From the NCBI RefSeq assembly GCF_963678865.1, contig NZ_OY787459.1, forward strand, positions 4,241,001 to 4,305,000: a DNA stretch of 64,000 bases, given 5' to 3'. Shown piece by piece: positions 43,010 to 51,645 of this stretch. How positions within the stretch are numbered: position 1 is the stretch's first letter; each line of letters opens with the position of its first letter. The stretch comes from Maridesulfovibrio sp. Its GTDB lineage: Bacteria > Desulfobacterota > Desulfovibrionia > Desulfovibrionales > Desulfovibrionaceae. Under the pieces are notes generated by a model. The model did not search any database. It saw only the letters and a program-made list of their open reading frames with translations, and had not been told where the DNA came from. Made by a program: the position numbers and the translations under genes.

Positions 43010-43867
43010 TTAAAAGTTTGTTTCCATTTTATCCCATATGGCTTCTATCTTTTTCCCCATTCCGTCGGGGTCGTATTCAACTACGGATTGCCCCGCAAGC
43101 TGAGCCTTTGAAAAAATGGTATCGTAAGGCAGTTCTCCTGCAAGGAGGATTTCCTTTTCTAAGCAGAAGGAGCGGATTTCGTTTTCTTTATCCGCATTGA
43201 TCCCGCATTTGTTGATAATTACCATGGATGGGATCTTGAAGTGCTCGGTCAGTTTATAGACTCTTTTTAAATCGTGAATTGCCGAGATAGTTGGTTCGGC
43301 CACGAAAACTGCAAGGTCAGCATTGGTCAGAGATGCAATTACCGGGCAGCCAACTCCTGGAGAACCGTCTACCAGAACCACTTCCGCCCCCAGCTCTTCG
43401 CCTATTTCTGCAGAAGCGTTACGTACGGTGGTGACCAGTTTGCCTGAGTTTTCTTCACCGATGCCGAGCTCTGCATGGACCATCTGACCAAAGCGGGTTT
43501 CGGAACGGAACCACTGTCCGCAGAGACGCGGGCTAACAGAAACAGCCTCCACCGGACAGACGTATGAGCAGACGCCGCATCCTTCGCATTTTTCGGGAAT
43601 TACTGTGAAATCATCCGAGATTGCATCGAATTTACAATGCTCGGCGCAGAGACCGCACTGAGTGCAGAGTTCGGGGTTGATTTCCGGGCGTTCACCGCTG
43701 AGGAAGTCGTGTCTTTCTTTTATTTCAGGATGCAGGATCAGGTGCAGGTCCGCAGCATCAACGTCACAGTCCGCGAGAACTTTTTTGGGTCCGATTGAGG
43801 CCAGTCCGGCGACCACGCTGGTCTTTCCGGTGCCGCCTTTCCCGCTGATAATTACTAATTGTTTCAT
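43010..43867 (-). CDS. MinD/Mrp-type ATPase with inserted 2x[4Fe-4S] ferredoxin domain
   Basis: 285 residues. Deviant Walker A ISGKGGTGKTSVVAGLA at the N-terminus, then at about 65-115 a bacterial ferredoxin insert with two Cys clusters (CTQCGLCAEHCKFDA and CEGCGVCSYVCPVEA), then VDGSPGVGCPVIASL and VAEPTISAIHDL. This architecture matches the ATPases of the Desulfovibrio ORP (orange protein) operons. It probably works as a pair with the next gene, one base away. Confidence 0.92.
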   Translation of the reverse strand: MKQLVIISGKGGTGKTSVVAGLASIGPKKVLADCDVDAADLHLILHPEIKERHDFLSGERPEINPELCTQCGLCAEHCKFDAISDDFTVIPEKCEGCGVCSYVCPVEAVSVSPRLCGQWFRSETRFGQMVHAELGIGEENSGKLVTTVRNASAEIGEELGAEVVLVDGSPGVGCPVIASLTNADLAVFVAEPTISAIHDLKRVYKLTEHFKIPSMVIINKCGINADKENEIRSFCLEKEILLAGELPYDTIFSKAQLAGQSVVEYDPDGMGKKIEAIWDKMETNF

Positions 43868-43868
43868 T

Positions 43869-44729
43869 CTATTTTGCTCCGCTCACTTGTTCTTGGATGG
43901 ACGACCATATTTTTGCAAACTCGTCTTTGAATCCGGGTATGGTTTCGTATAGCAGGTGGCCTTCGGAATATTGGGAAGCGGCCTCTCGACTGTGCGGAAG
44001 CGAGCCGAGCAGGGGGACATTTTTTTCAGTCAGATATTTTTCCACACGGTCATCACCCATTCCGGCGCGGTTTATGACTACACCGCAGGGTTTATTCAGG
44101 GTCCGCATAAGTTGTACGGCCAGATTAAGGTCGTGCAGACCGAAAGGGGTGGGTTCGGTTACCAAGACCACAAAGTCGGAATCGTCAACTGATTCCACCA
44201 CCGGACAGGAGGTTCCGGGGGGGCAGTCAAGAATATTCACGTCTGCCTGTGGGGAAAGATTTTTGACTGCATTAATCAGCGGCGGGGCCATTGCTTCCCC
44301 GATACGCATCAGTCCCTTTGTAAAAAATATGTTGCCCGCCTTTCCGGTGGAAGTTGTTCCTATTTCTCTTTTCCCTTTACCGATGGCGTCTGCGGGGCAG
44401 GCCAGTTCACATAGTCCGCAGCCGTGGCAGAGCTCAGAAAAGCAGAGTACGGAATCAACCATCCAGATCAGGGATTTGAAACGGCATAGTTCTATACATT
44501 TGCGGCACGATTCACCGATACATTTTTCTTCATCAATGTCCGGGACAGTGAGAAATTCCTTTTTTTCAGGACCCAGCTCAGGTTTCAAAAAGAAGTGGGC
44601 GTTAGGCTCTTCCACATCGCAGTCGGTGAAGCTTACGCTTTTGCCCATGGATTCAAGATAGGCTGCAAAGTTTACGGCAACAGTGGTTTTCCCGGTCCCG
44701 CCTTTGCCGCTGGCAATTGCTATTTTCAT
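43869..44729 (-). CDS. MinD/Mrp-type ATPase with inserted ferredoxin domain (second copy)
   Basis: 286 residues. MKIAIASGKGGTGKTTVAVN, DVEEPNAHFFLKPE, ferredoxin insert with CIGESCRKCIELCRF and CHGCGLCELACPADA, then LDCPPGTSCPVVESV and VTEPTPFGLHDLNLAV. The first cluster motif has an extra residue compared with its partner. ATG 44729 is the family start; an open frame to 44831 crosses a large hairpin and is not used. ORP operons also carry two such ATPases. Confidence 0.92.
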   Translation of the reverse strand: MKIAIASGKGGTGKTTVAVNFAAYLESMGKSVSFTDCDVEEPNAHFFLKPELGPEKKEFLTVPDIDEEKCIGESCRKCIELCRFKSLIWMVDSVLCFSELCHGCGLCELACPADAIGKGKREIGTTSTGKAGNIFFTKGLMRIGEAMAPPLINAVKNLSPQADVNILDCPPGTSCPVVESVDDSDFVVLVTEPTPFGLHDLNLAVQLMRTLNKPCGVVINRAGMGDDRVEKYLTEKNVPLLGSLPHSREAASQYSEGHLLYETIPGFKDEFAKIWSSIQEQVSGAK

Positions 44730-44757
44730 ATGTAAGTTCCTTAAAAAAGGTTCCGGC

Positions 44758-44882
44758 CCAGACAGCCGAACAAGAAGCATCCATATCGTTGCAGTGAAAA
44801 AGCCTGAAACCCACGTATCTATGATACGCATCGTTTCAGTCTTTTTCTTATGCCTTCATCCGGCACTGATTCAGCTGTCTGG
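44758..44882 (-). repeat. Nested inverted-repeat element inside the ferredoxin-MinD operon
   Basis: Outer arms CCAGACAGC (44758-44766) and GCTGTCTGG (44874-44882), perfect 9 bp, 125 bases end to end. Inside, a 52-base hairpin (44796-44847) has three stacked stems: GAAAAAG/CTTTTTC, CTGAAAC/GTTTCAG and CGTATC/GATACG with a three-base loop. It may be a partial terminator, a processing site or a small mobile-element remnant. Confidence 0.7.
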
Positions 44883-44889
44883 TGAGTTA

Positions 44890-45171
44890 TTATTTATTGA
44901 GTTCAGCTTTGAGTCTCTGGTTTTCAGCTTCAAGATCGGCAATGCGCTTTTCCAGATCGTTAAAGTCGCTTCCCTGTACGAAGTCCTGTCCACCCATGAA
45001 TCTACATGAACCGTCACGGCGTCTGAGGCCTAGCCCCTGTCCGTAACCCTGTCCACGTCCGGCACCCTGGCGCATCCCGGCATTCTTTCCTCTGGCCATT
45101 CCGGCTCCGCAAGGTCCCAGTCCTCGACCAGCCCTTTGGGAGCTATTGTTATTTCTGTTAGTAAATGGCAT
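44890..45171 (-). CDS. Glycine-rich DUF5320-like protein
   Basis: 93 residues. The N-terminal two thirds are Gly/Arg/Gln-rich (RAGRGLGPCGAGMARGK, GRGQGYGQGLGLRRRDG), followed by a coiled coil DFNDLEKRIADLEAENQRLK. This matches small proteins that precede MinD-type ATPases in anaerobes. First gene of the leftward operon, behind a sigma-54 promoter. Confidence 0.82.
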   Translation of the reverse strand: MPFTNRNNNSSQRAGRGLGPCGAGMARGKNAGMRQGAGRGQGYGQGLGLRRRDGSCRFMGGQDFVQGSDFNDLEKRIADLEAENQRLKAELNK

Positions 45172-45210
45172 TGTTTGCTCCTCTGTTTAAATTGTTTTCA
45201 CTTTGATATT

Positions 45211-45226
45211 AGCAACAGCCGTGCCT
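45211..45226 (-). promoter_or_regulatory. Sigma-54 promoter of the ferredoxin-MinD operon
   Basis: On the minus strand AGGCACGGCTGTTGCT: the invariant GG and GC are ten bases apart, and all but the first base fit TGGCACG-N4-TTGCW. It lies 40 bases before the DUF5320 start. Sigma-54 control is established for the ORP operons of D. vulgaris. Confidence 0.82.
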
Positions 45227-45368
45227 TGATGGTAAATAGCGTAAATTCGGTATGTTAATGCATGGTTTATTTGTTTCGTTCTGATGTTTAGGGCTTAAAG
45301 TACGCCCGTTTTTTTGAGCTTTGGGATCAAAACTAGCCCTGAGTTCCAATGCAGGGAAAGGTATAGTT

Positions 45369-46220
45369 ATGAGAACGCATCTGGAGTGTCTGCCATGTTT
45401 TTTGAAGATGGCTCTCACCGGGATCAGGGCAGTTTGTCCTGGGCAGGAAGAGATACATGAAAAAGTAATCAAACATTGGGCTGCAGGATTTGCAAATGCA
45501 GATTTGAGTGAATCTCCGCCTTCACTTGCCGGGCGTCTTTTTCGGGAGACTTCCGAGTATGTTGGTGAGGTCGATATTTTTAAATATCAGAAAGAAGCAT
45601 CCAATAAGCGGGTTCTGGAGTTGCTGCCGGAAGTTAAAGCCAGAGTTCTGGGCAGTGAGGTTCCGCTTTTAGCGTCCATGGGCGTTTCCATTATCGGTAA
45701 TTATATGGATTGCGCCGTTATGGGGGAATACGACTGGGAAGGTGAGCTTGATCATATGGAACATGGTCTTGATCTGGATGTTTTCAATAAGTTCCTTGAC
45801 GAAGTGCGTACCCACAAGTCTCTGCTGGTTCTTGGTGATAATGCCGGCGAGATCGGGTTGGATACTATTTTGGCCGGGCTGTTACGCGATGAAGGCATTG
45901 CTGTGACCTACGCTGTGCGCGGTAAAAATATTCTTAATGATGCCACTGTTGTGGATGCAGAGATTGTCGGCATGACTGATGTTTGTGAGGTAGTTACTTC
46001 CGGGGTGGACACTCCCGGTACCGTGCTTAACCGGTGCAGCGATGAATTTCGTAAGAGGCTGGAAAATTCTCCGGTTGTGCTCAGCAAGGGACAGGGCAAC
46101 TTTGAATCCTTATGGGGCGTAATGCCGGATGTGTACTATGCTTTTAAGGTCAAGTGTCCGGTTGTTGCCGATGTCACCGGGGTTCCGGTAAAGACTTCAT
46201 TATTCTGTCAGGAAAAATAA
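45369..46220 (+). CDS. DUF89/ARMT1-like damage-control phosphatase family protein
   Basis: 283 residues. N-terminal ECLPCF (the CxxC found in prokaryotic DUF89 proteins), central LLVLGDNAGEIGLDTIL (metal-binding Asp-Asn motif), VRGKNILNDAT and LSKGQGNFESL. Family enzymes are metal-dependent phosphatases acting on damaged or excess sugar phosphates and nucleotides. ATG 45369 follows GGGAAAGG. It is divergent from the ferredoxin-MinD operon. Confidence 0.9.
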   Translation: MRTHLECLPCFLKMALTGIRAVCPGQEEIHEKVIKHWAAGFANADLSESPPSLAGRLFRETSEYVGEVDIFKYQKEASNKRVLELLPEVKARVLGSEVPLLASMGVSIIGNYMDCAVMGEYDWEGELDHMEHGLDLDVFNKFLDEVRTHKSLLVLGDNAGEIGLDTILAGLLRDEGIAVTYAVRGKNILNDATVVDAEIVGMTDVCEVVTSGVDTPGTVLNRCSDEFRKRLENSPVVLSKGQGNFESLWGVMPDVYYAFKVKCPVVADVTGVPVKTSLFCQEK

Positions 46221-46229
46221 CCTGCTTTG

Positions 46230-46269
46230 GGTAGGGGGAATCCGTGTAGAGGATTTTCCTTACCTTTTT
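46230..46269 (+). terminator. Terminator after the DUF89 gene
   Basis: GGTA-G-GGGGAATCC / GGATTTTCC-T-TACC with two G:T pairs, a seven-base loop and five T. Confidence 0.7.
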
Positions 46270-46318
46270 AATTGTAATGCCGTATTAGTCATTAATTGGC
46301 GGCAAATTTTCAACACAG

Positions 46319-49300
46319 GTGTTTTCAGTGCTTCTGCGGGTGAAAAAACTTTTCTGGATTTTGTTTGTCCTTTTTGACCTCTGCATTATGGCGGCGGTTG
46401 CCGGGGGGATGTTTTATCTGGAATCCGACGAGCCTCGCATAATGCTTGAAAATTACCTGAGTGCTAAACTTGAGCGCGAGGTCCGCTTCCACGAAAATCT
46501 TGATCTCATCTTTTACCCCTGGCTTGGTGTGGAGACCGGTCCTGTCACTGTTTCGGCCCTTGAAGGGGCAACCTCTCCTTATCAACTTGAAGTTCAGGAT
46601 ATTGATTTCAAAGTAAGACTCCTTCCCCTACTCTGCGGAGAGTTGGAAGTTGATACAATTATAGTGGATTCGCCTTCCCTGTTCGTGGAGCGTTTAAAGA
46701 GCGGATCTCTGGATCTGCCTCAAATCGAATCCGGAACAGCTGCAAACGGCGATAATGCCGTCTTTACATATTTCAAAAACATAAGCGTGCGCGGAATGAG
46801 TGTTTTGAATGCCACCTGTTTCTACAAGGATATGGGGAGCGGTAATTCATTCAATGTTTCCGGCGTAAATGTGCGCACCGGGCTTTTGCGTCGGGATACG
46901 CCTCTGGCCTTTGATATCAGTGCCATGCTTGATACTGAGTTGTTCAACCTTAAAGCTCATGCAGATCTCAAGGGGCTGGTGGATTTTTCTGTTCGGGAAA
47001 GGCAAGTGTCTCTTTCCGAGACTTCACTTTCCCTGAAGGTTGAGAGTGACGATCTTTTCGGCCCCGGCGAGGTAGTGGAGGGTATAGCTTCACTTGACTT
47101 CAACCTTGTTGACGGACGGATTGATGTTAAAGGTCTGGTCTTGCAGGGGGCAGGGGTCCGGTTGTCCGGGGCTGCCAATTGCACTGATATTTATCATGAT
47201 CCTCATTTTAAAGGCCGCTTGAAGTCTACTAAGTTTGATCCCAAGAAAGTTTTTTCAAGATTTACTCCCATACCCATTCCAGCAGAGTATAAGGATATTC
47301 TCAATCAGGCTTCTTTTGAAATGGACTTTCACTCCACCTTAAAAAAAACTGAGCTTTCACATATAGTCTTTGCAGTGGACAAGACTGTGATTAAAGGAAA
47401 TTTTTCACTCACAAACTACCGTAAACCTTGGGTTGAGTTTGATGTCCGGGCCGATTCAGTTATTTTTGATCCGTATGAAAAGCTTTATGACCTTGAAAAG
47501 AAAGACAATAGCAACAATTCTGTACCCAAAGTTTCTGCCAAAAAGCAGAGACGTCTCTTCCGTGATCTTGTAATCGCCGATCTGGTCAGGAAAATTCCCT
47601 GTAACGGCAAGCTGGAAGTAGGGCGCTTTGTTTATGACGGTATAAGGCTTGATAAAGTTGCCGTAGCGATATCTCCGGGACCGAAAGTAGCCGCGCTGAG
47701 TATAGGTAAAGGATCATATCTTGATGGCGATTTTGCTTTATCCGCAGAGCTTGCATTTGACGAAAAGCGTCAGCCGGGAGTTTTGTATTTAAACAGCCGG
47801 GGGGCGGTTTCTCCGTTTTCTCTGGCCCGGCTGCCGCTTGATATCAAAGGACTGAAATTCCATGCAGGTAAAGCTTTTTTCGATCTTAACAGTCTGACTT
47901 CCAACGGTAAAACGCCTGGTGAACTGGTGCGAAACCTTAGGCTTGATTCCAGGCTTGAAAGTGCCGGTCTTGTAGCGGATATGAATTTCAAGGGATTGCC
48001 GGAGGAACTGAAGAAATTGCGGGTTGAAAAAGCCGCACTGGCCTTGAAAGTTGCTCCTTTGCCCGGTGAAGAAGTGCAGGAATCTGTGGGCCGTGAGCTG
48101 GATATTAAGCTTTCCGGGGCTTTTCTTGAACCGGAGGGTGCGTTTAAAGGCCGGTTCAAAGGCGGATTGTTGTGCAGCAGGAATGATCCCGCAAATATCG
48201 AGATCAGGAACGGGGTCCTTGATTTTTCTGTTGGCGGCAAGGGAGTGCCGGTCATTAAAAAAGAAGTTTCTTTGAACCTTGCGGGAAGTGGCAGCGTGAA
48301 ATCCGGTAATCTTAAATTGGATAATTTTGCCCTGAAAAGCGGGCAGATTAATCTGCATGGCAGTGTAGACGCCCAAAGGCTAGGCTGGGAAACTGCGTCC
48401 GCACAAGGAGTTCTAAAACTTCCCAAAACAGGGTGCAATGACCTGTTTGAGCTTTTCGGGGTGGAAAAGCCGGAAACCAAGGACCCGGACGCATTTGAGA
48501 CTGTTGAACTGGATAGCTCGTTTCAGTTGAACGGTGAAAACCTGACTTTGAGGGTGGATAAATGCAGCCTTGATAATGCCGCAGTGCAGGGAACTTTTCA
48601 GATAACTGATTTTAAAAATCCTTTCCTGAATTTTGTCATCAAAGGGGACAAGGTTGATGTAGATCACTTCCTGCCTGTCAGTCTGCAGAAACTTGGCAAG
48701 GACGATATTGTCGGGGAGGATAAAAAAGCTAAGCTGCCTGAATGGCAGTTCCCGGATAAATTGCTTGGTTCAATCAATGCAAAAGGCCGGGTAGAGTGTG
48801 ACTATTTCCGTATTTTTGATTTCGGTGCCAACCGGGTCTTTGCTGATGTTGATATGAGTGATGCAGTCATTGATATTCACGACATCAAAGCTGATTTTCA
48901 TGAAGGGAATCTGGCCGGTAAGCTTGACCTCGGCCTTAGGAACGGAACAGTCTCACTTGGTACTGACATTGAGGTCAGGGGCTTTGAGGCCGGACTGTTT
49001 TTTGTTGATTATGTGGGGCGTGATTATGTGAGGGGCAAGACTGATGCTTCCTTGAAAATAGATGGCCGTTCCACCGCCAATATAGATTTTGTGGATACCC
49101 TCAGTGGAGATCTGGCCTTCAGGATTGTTGACGGTTCCTATCTTTTTGCTGCAACGGCTGAACAGGACGTCAAAGATAAGAAATCGCCGAATCCGACCAA
49201 TTTTTCTGTCATGAAGGGATCAATTAACGGTAAGGACGGCAGGTTCAAGGTTACTGATTATCTGCTGAAAAACGCTTACCTTACAGCCACAGCCACAGGT

Positions 49301-49549
49301 GGATTCAGTTTCCCTGATGATTCCATCAACCTGCGGGTTAATGCGGATATTATCAAATTGCCCAACCTCTATCTTAAACTGGTCAATGCCTTTCTTGATG
49401 CCATGACCGGGGTTAACGTTACTGTTACCGGAAAACTCAGTAACCCAAAAGTGGAAGTCAAAGGTCTGGAGCGCTGGGGGGATGTGCTTAGCGATGTTCT
49501 CGGTCTTCCGAAGCAGTCTTTTATGTTTTTCAGGAAGCTTATATTCTGA
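46319..49549 (+). CDS. AsmA-family protein
   Basis: 1076 residues. N-terminal membrane anchor (about 10-32), then a very long beta-rich periplasmic region with the AsmA features EVRFHENLDLIFYPWLGVETG at the start and the AsmA C-terminal domain (FHEGNLAGKLDLGLRNGTVSLGTDIEVRG...KSPNPTNFSVMKGSINGKDGRF). AsmA-like proteins form bridges moving phospholipid to the outer membrane. The start is uncertain: GTG codons at 46319, 46328 and 46340 are in frame and none has a good ribosome site. Confidence 0.9.
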   Translation: MFSVLLRVKKLFWILFVLFDLCIMAAVAGGMFYLESDEPRIMLENYLSAKLEREVRFHENLDLIFYPWLGVETGPVTVSALEGATSPYQLEVQDIDFKVRLLPLLCGELEVDTIIVDSPSLFVERLKSGSLDLPQIESGTAANGDNAVFTYFKNISVRGMSVLNATCFYKDMGSGNSFNVSGVNVRTGLLRRDTPLAFDISAMLDTELFNLKAHADLKGLVDFSVRERQVSLSETSLSLKVESDDLFGPGEVVEGIASLDFNLVDGRIDVKGLVLQGAGVRLSGAANCTDIYHDPHFKGRLKSTKFDPKKVFSRFTPIPIPAEYKDILNQASFEMDFHSTLKKTELSHIVFAVDKTVIKGNFSLTNYRKPWVEFDVRADSVIFDPYEKLYDLEKKDNSNNSVPKVSAKKQRRLFRDLVIADLVRKIPCNGKLEVGRFVYDGIRLDKVAVAISPGPKVAALSIGKGSYLDGDFALSAELAFDEKRQPGVLYLNSRGAVSPFSLARLPLDIKGLKFHAGKAFFDLNSLTSNGKTPGELVRNLRLDSRLESAGLVADMNFKGLPEELKKLRVEKAALALKVAPLPGEEVQESVGRELDIKLSGAFLEPEGAFKGRFKGGLLCSRNDPANIEIRNGVLDFSVGGKGVPVIKKEVSLNLAGSGSVKSGNLKLDNFALKSGQINLHGSVDAQRLGWETASAQGVLKLPKTGCNDLFELFGVEKPETKDPDAFETVELDSSFQLNGENLTLRVDKCSLDNAAVQGTFQITDFKNPFLNFVIKGDKVDVDHFLPVSLQKLGKDDIVGEDKKAKLPEWQFPDKLLGSINAKGRVECDYFRIFDFGANRVFADVDMSDAVIDIHDIKADFHEGNLAGKLDLGLRNGTVSLGTDIEVRGFEAGLFFVDYVGRDYVRGKTDASLKIDGRSTANIDFVDTLSGDLAFRIVDGSYLFAATAEQDVKDKKSPNPTNFSVMKGSINGKDGRFKVTDYLLKNAYLTATATGGFSFPDDSINLRVNADIIKLPNLYLKLVNAFLDAMTGVNVTVTGKLSNPKVEVKGLERWGDVLSDVLGLPKQSFMFFRKLIF

Positions 49550-49616
49550 TATGGTTCATTAAATTCAATATTTCCTTTACTGTTGATTCTTATCCATATT
49601 CATGCGGAGGGTCGCG

Positions 49617-50981
49617 ATGACTGGCGGAAAGGTTGGACAGCGGATTTCTGATTTTTTTATGAAAGATATCTGGGATTGGGGCACTTCTCAAGAGAGTGGC
49701 CCTCTTAAGTTTCTGCATACCATAGCACGTCTCGGGTACCTTATTACAATAGGGTTCCTCAAGGATCAGTGCATTATCCGTGCTTCCGCACTTACGTTCA
49801 CTACCATGCTTTCCATTGTGCCGTTTTTGGCTGTGGCATTCTCCCTGATGAAGGGTATGGGGTTTCAGGATTCCAGCTACATCCATGAAATGTTGCTCAA
49901 AGTTTCCGCCGGAAGGGAGGAGGTTGTGGGTAAGATTCTTGAGTACGTGGATAATACCAATGTGCAGACACTTGGCTGGATCGGCGTTGCGACTCTTCTT
50001 TTTACTGTTCTGTCGACTGTGGGAACAGTGGAAAAGGCTTTCAATATTATCTGGAAAGTCAGTCATGGCCGTACATTCTGGCGAAAGTTTACTGACTTTT
50101 TTTCGGTGATCTTTATCTGTCCGGTAGCTGTAATTGTCGCCACAAGCGTCAGTGTTTCAATTAAGAAACAGGCTATTCTGCAGCAGTTCGATAATATTTA
50201 CGGGGTTACGGAGTTGGAAGGTTTTCTGATCAGTCTGGCGCCGCTGGTGCTGATCTGGTTGTCCTTCACTTTTATCTATGCCTTTATGCCCAACACCAGA
50301 GTGAGGATCGGGAGTGCTCTGGCCGGTGGGGTAGTGGCCGGAACTGTCTGGCAGATGGCGCAGTGGGCCTATATTAACTGGCAGATCGGGGTGAGCAAAT
50401 ATAATGCAATTTATGGCAGTTTTGCACAACTGCCCCTTTTCCTGATCTGGCTTTATACCAGTTGGGTGATTGTTCTGCTCGGTTCTGAAATAAGTTACGC
50501 CGTGCAGAATGTCATGCTTTACCGGCAGCAGAAATTTATGCCCGATGCCGGTGTGGATGACATGCAGAAGTTTTCATTGCTGGCCCTGAGTTTGATGAGT
50601 CTCCGTTTTGAGCAGTCCAAGGCTCCTTATGATCTGGAAGAACTGGCCGCGGAGATCGGGGTTCCGGTACGGTTCATTTCTCCGATTATGGATAAGTTTG
50701 TGGAAGGAGGGGTGCTGATCAAGGGTGCTGATGAAGGTAAAGAAATTTATACTTTCGCAGTCTCGCCCCGGAATATGACCATGTTGCAGGTCATGGGAAT
50801 TCTTTCCGGCACCGGTAAAGGGGCCAGTGCAGCGGTTGATAATCCGGGAATGCTTTTTATCTCCAAAATGATGGATGATATCAGGCAGGTTCTGCGTGAC
50901 AGTGGGTGCGATGTGTCTATTTCCGATTGCGGTGAAAATATGGGTAAGTTTTTGAAAAGATTACCTGAGTATCCTGAATAG
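49617..50981 (+). CDS. YihY/BrkB-family inner-membrane protein
   Basis: 454 residues. The N-terminal 300 residues are the YihY domain with six helices: IRASALTFTTMLSIVPFLAV, YIHEMLLKVSAG, and NAIYGSFAQLPLFLIWLYTSW near the end. A C-terminal cytoplasmic winged-helix-like region (SLMSLRFEQ...VPVRFISPIMDKFVEGGVL) follows. Once called RNase BN, the family is not a nuclease. ATG 49617 is preceded by GCGGAGG six bases away, which overrides the ATG at 49602. Confidence 0.9.
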   Translation: MTGGKVGQRISDFFMKDIWDWGTSQESGPLKFLHTIARLGYLITIGFLKDQCIIRASALTFTTMLSIVPFLAVAFSLMKGMGFQDSSYIHEMLLKVSAGREEVVGKILEYVDNTNVQTLGWIGVATLLFTVLSTVGTVEKAFNIIWKVSHGRTFWRKFTDFFSVIFICPVAVIVATSVSVSIKKQAILQQFDNIYGVTELEGFLISLAPLVLIWLSFTFIYAFMPNTRVRIGSALAGGVVAGTVWQMAQWAYINWQIGVSKYNAIYGSFAQLPLFLIWLYTSWVIVLLGSEISYAVQNVMLYRQQKFMPDAGVDDMQKFSLLALSLMSLRFEQSKAPYDLEELAAEIGVPVRFISPIMDKFVEGGVLIKGADEGKEIYTFAVSPRNMTMLQVMGILSGTGKGASAAVDNPGMLFISKMMDDIRQVLRDSGCDVSISDCGENMGKFLKRLPEYPE

Positions 50982-50997
50982 TGCGGGACGGTTCATT

Positions 50998-51645
50998 TTA
51001 TCCGGCAGTAGTCTGTTCTGAATTACTCATCGCTCCGCCAAGTTCGTAATAAATTGTTTTTATCACTTCTAAGACCACGAAAGGCGCGGACCGGAAGTTG
51101 GTCCACCATTTATCAGGTACTTTTTCGTAGGGAGTTCCTACAACAGTGATCTTTATCTGCGGGGGCAGTATTTCACGAAAGATTGTTCCTGCACGGCGGG
51201 TATGCAGGGGGGAGGTTACCAGAATTATGGATTTGATTTGCGGGCTGAGATCTTTGCGCAGTTTCTCGGCTTCATCAAGGGTGCTGAAGTTGGCCTTGCC
51301 GAAAAATTTTATTTTATTTTCAGGTACCCCTTTTTTCAGCAAAACATCACGGAACAGTTCCCACTGGTAGGGGAAGCTGATACCCAGATCACGTACAGCT
51401 TCAATTTCCGGCGTTACTACCGGTCTGCTTGCCAGAATTTGCGGGGCGTATCCCTTATTGTATAGGTCTGCAGCATATAACGGGCGGTAATAGTGCCCAC
51501 CCAGTACCACGATGGCATCCGCTTTTTCCAGTACATCTTCTTTCTGGAGCAGGGCCGGGGCAAAGAAAAAAAGCACTGCCGTTGCCAGCATTCCGGCAAC
51601 GGTCAGTGCTCCAATAAGGGTCAGGATAGGTCTGATAATTTTCAC
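50998..51645 (-). CDS. YdcF/SanA-type DUF218 protein
   Basis: 215 residues. One N-terminal membrane anchor (about 8-32), then the DUF218 domain: DAIVVLGGHYYRPLYAADLYNKGYAP, NFSTLDEAEKL and ILVTSPLHTRRAGTIFRE. Members affect envelope integrity or polysaccharide/lipid carriers; the reaction is not settled. The ATG overlaps the tgt stop by one base, so it is the third gene of the nth-tgt operon. Confidence 0.85.
   Translation of the reverse strand: MKIIRPILTLIGALTVAGMLATAVLFFFAPALLQKEDVLEKADAIVVLGGHYYRPLYAADLYNKGYAPQILASRPVVTPEIEAVRDLGISFPYQWELFRDVLLKKGVPENKIKFFGKANFSTLDEAEKLRKDLSPQIKSIILVTSPLHTRRAGTIFREILPPQIKITVVGTPYEKVPDKWWTNFRSAPFVVLEVIKTIYYELGGAMSNSEQTTAG

Noticed and set aside
44732..44831. 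Longer N-terminus for the second ferredoxin-MinD ATPase
   Set aside because: The extra residues are coded by the inner hairpin and precede the universal MKIAIASGKGG start.
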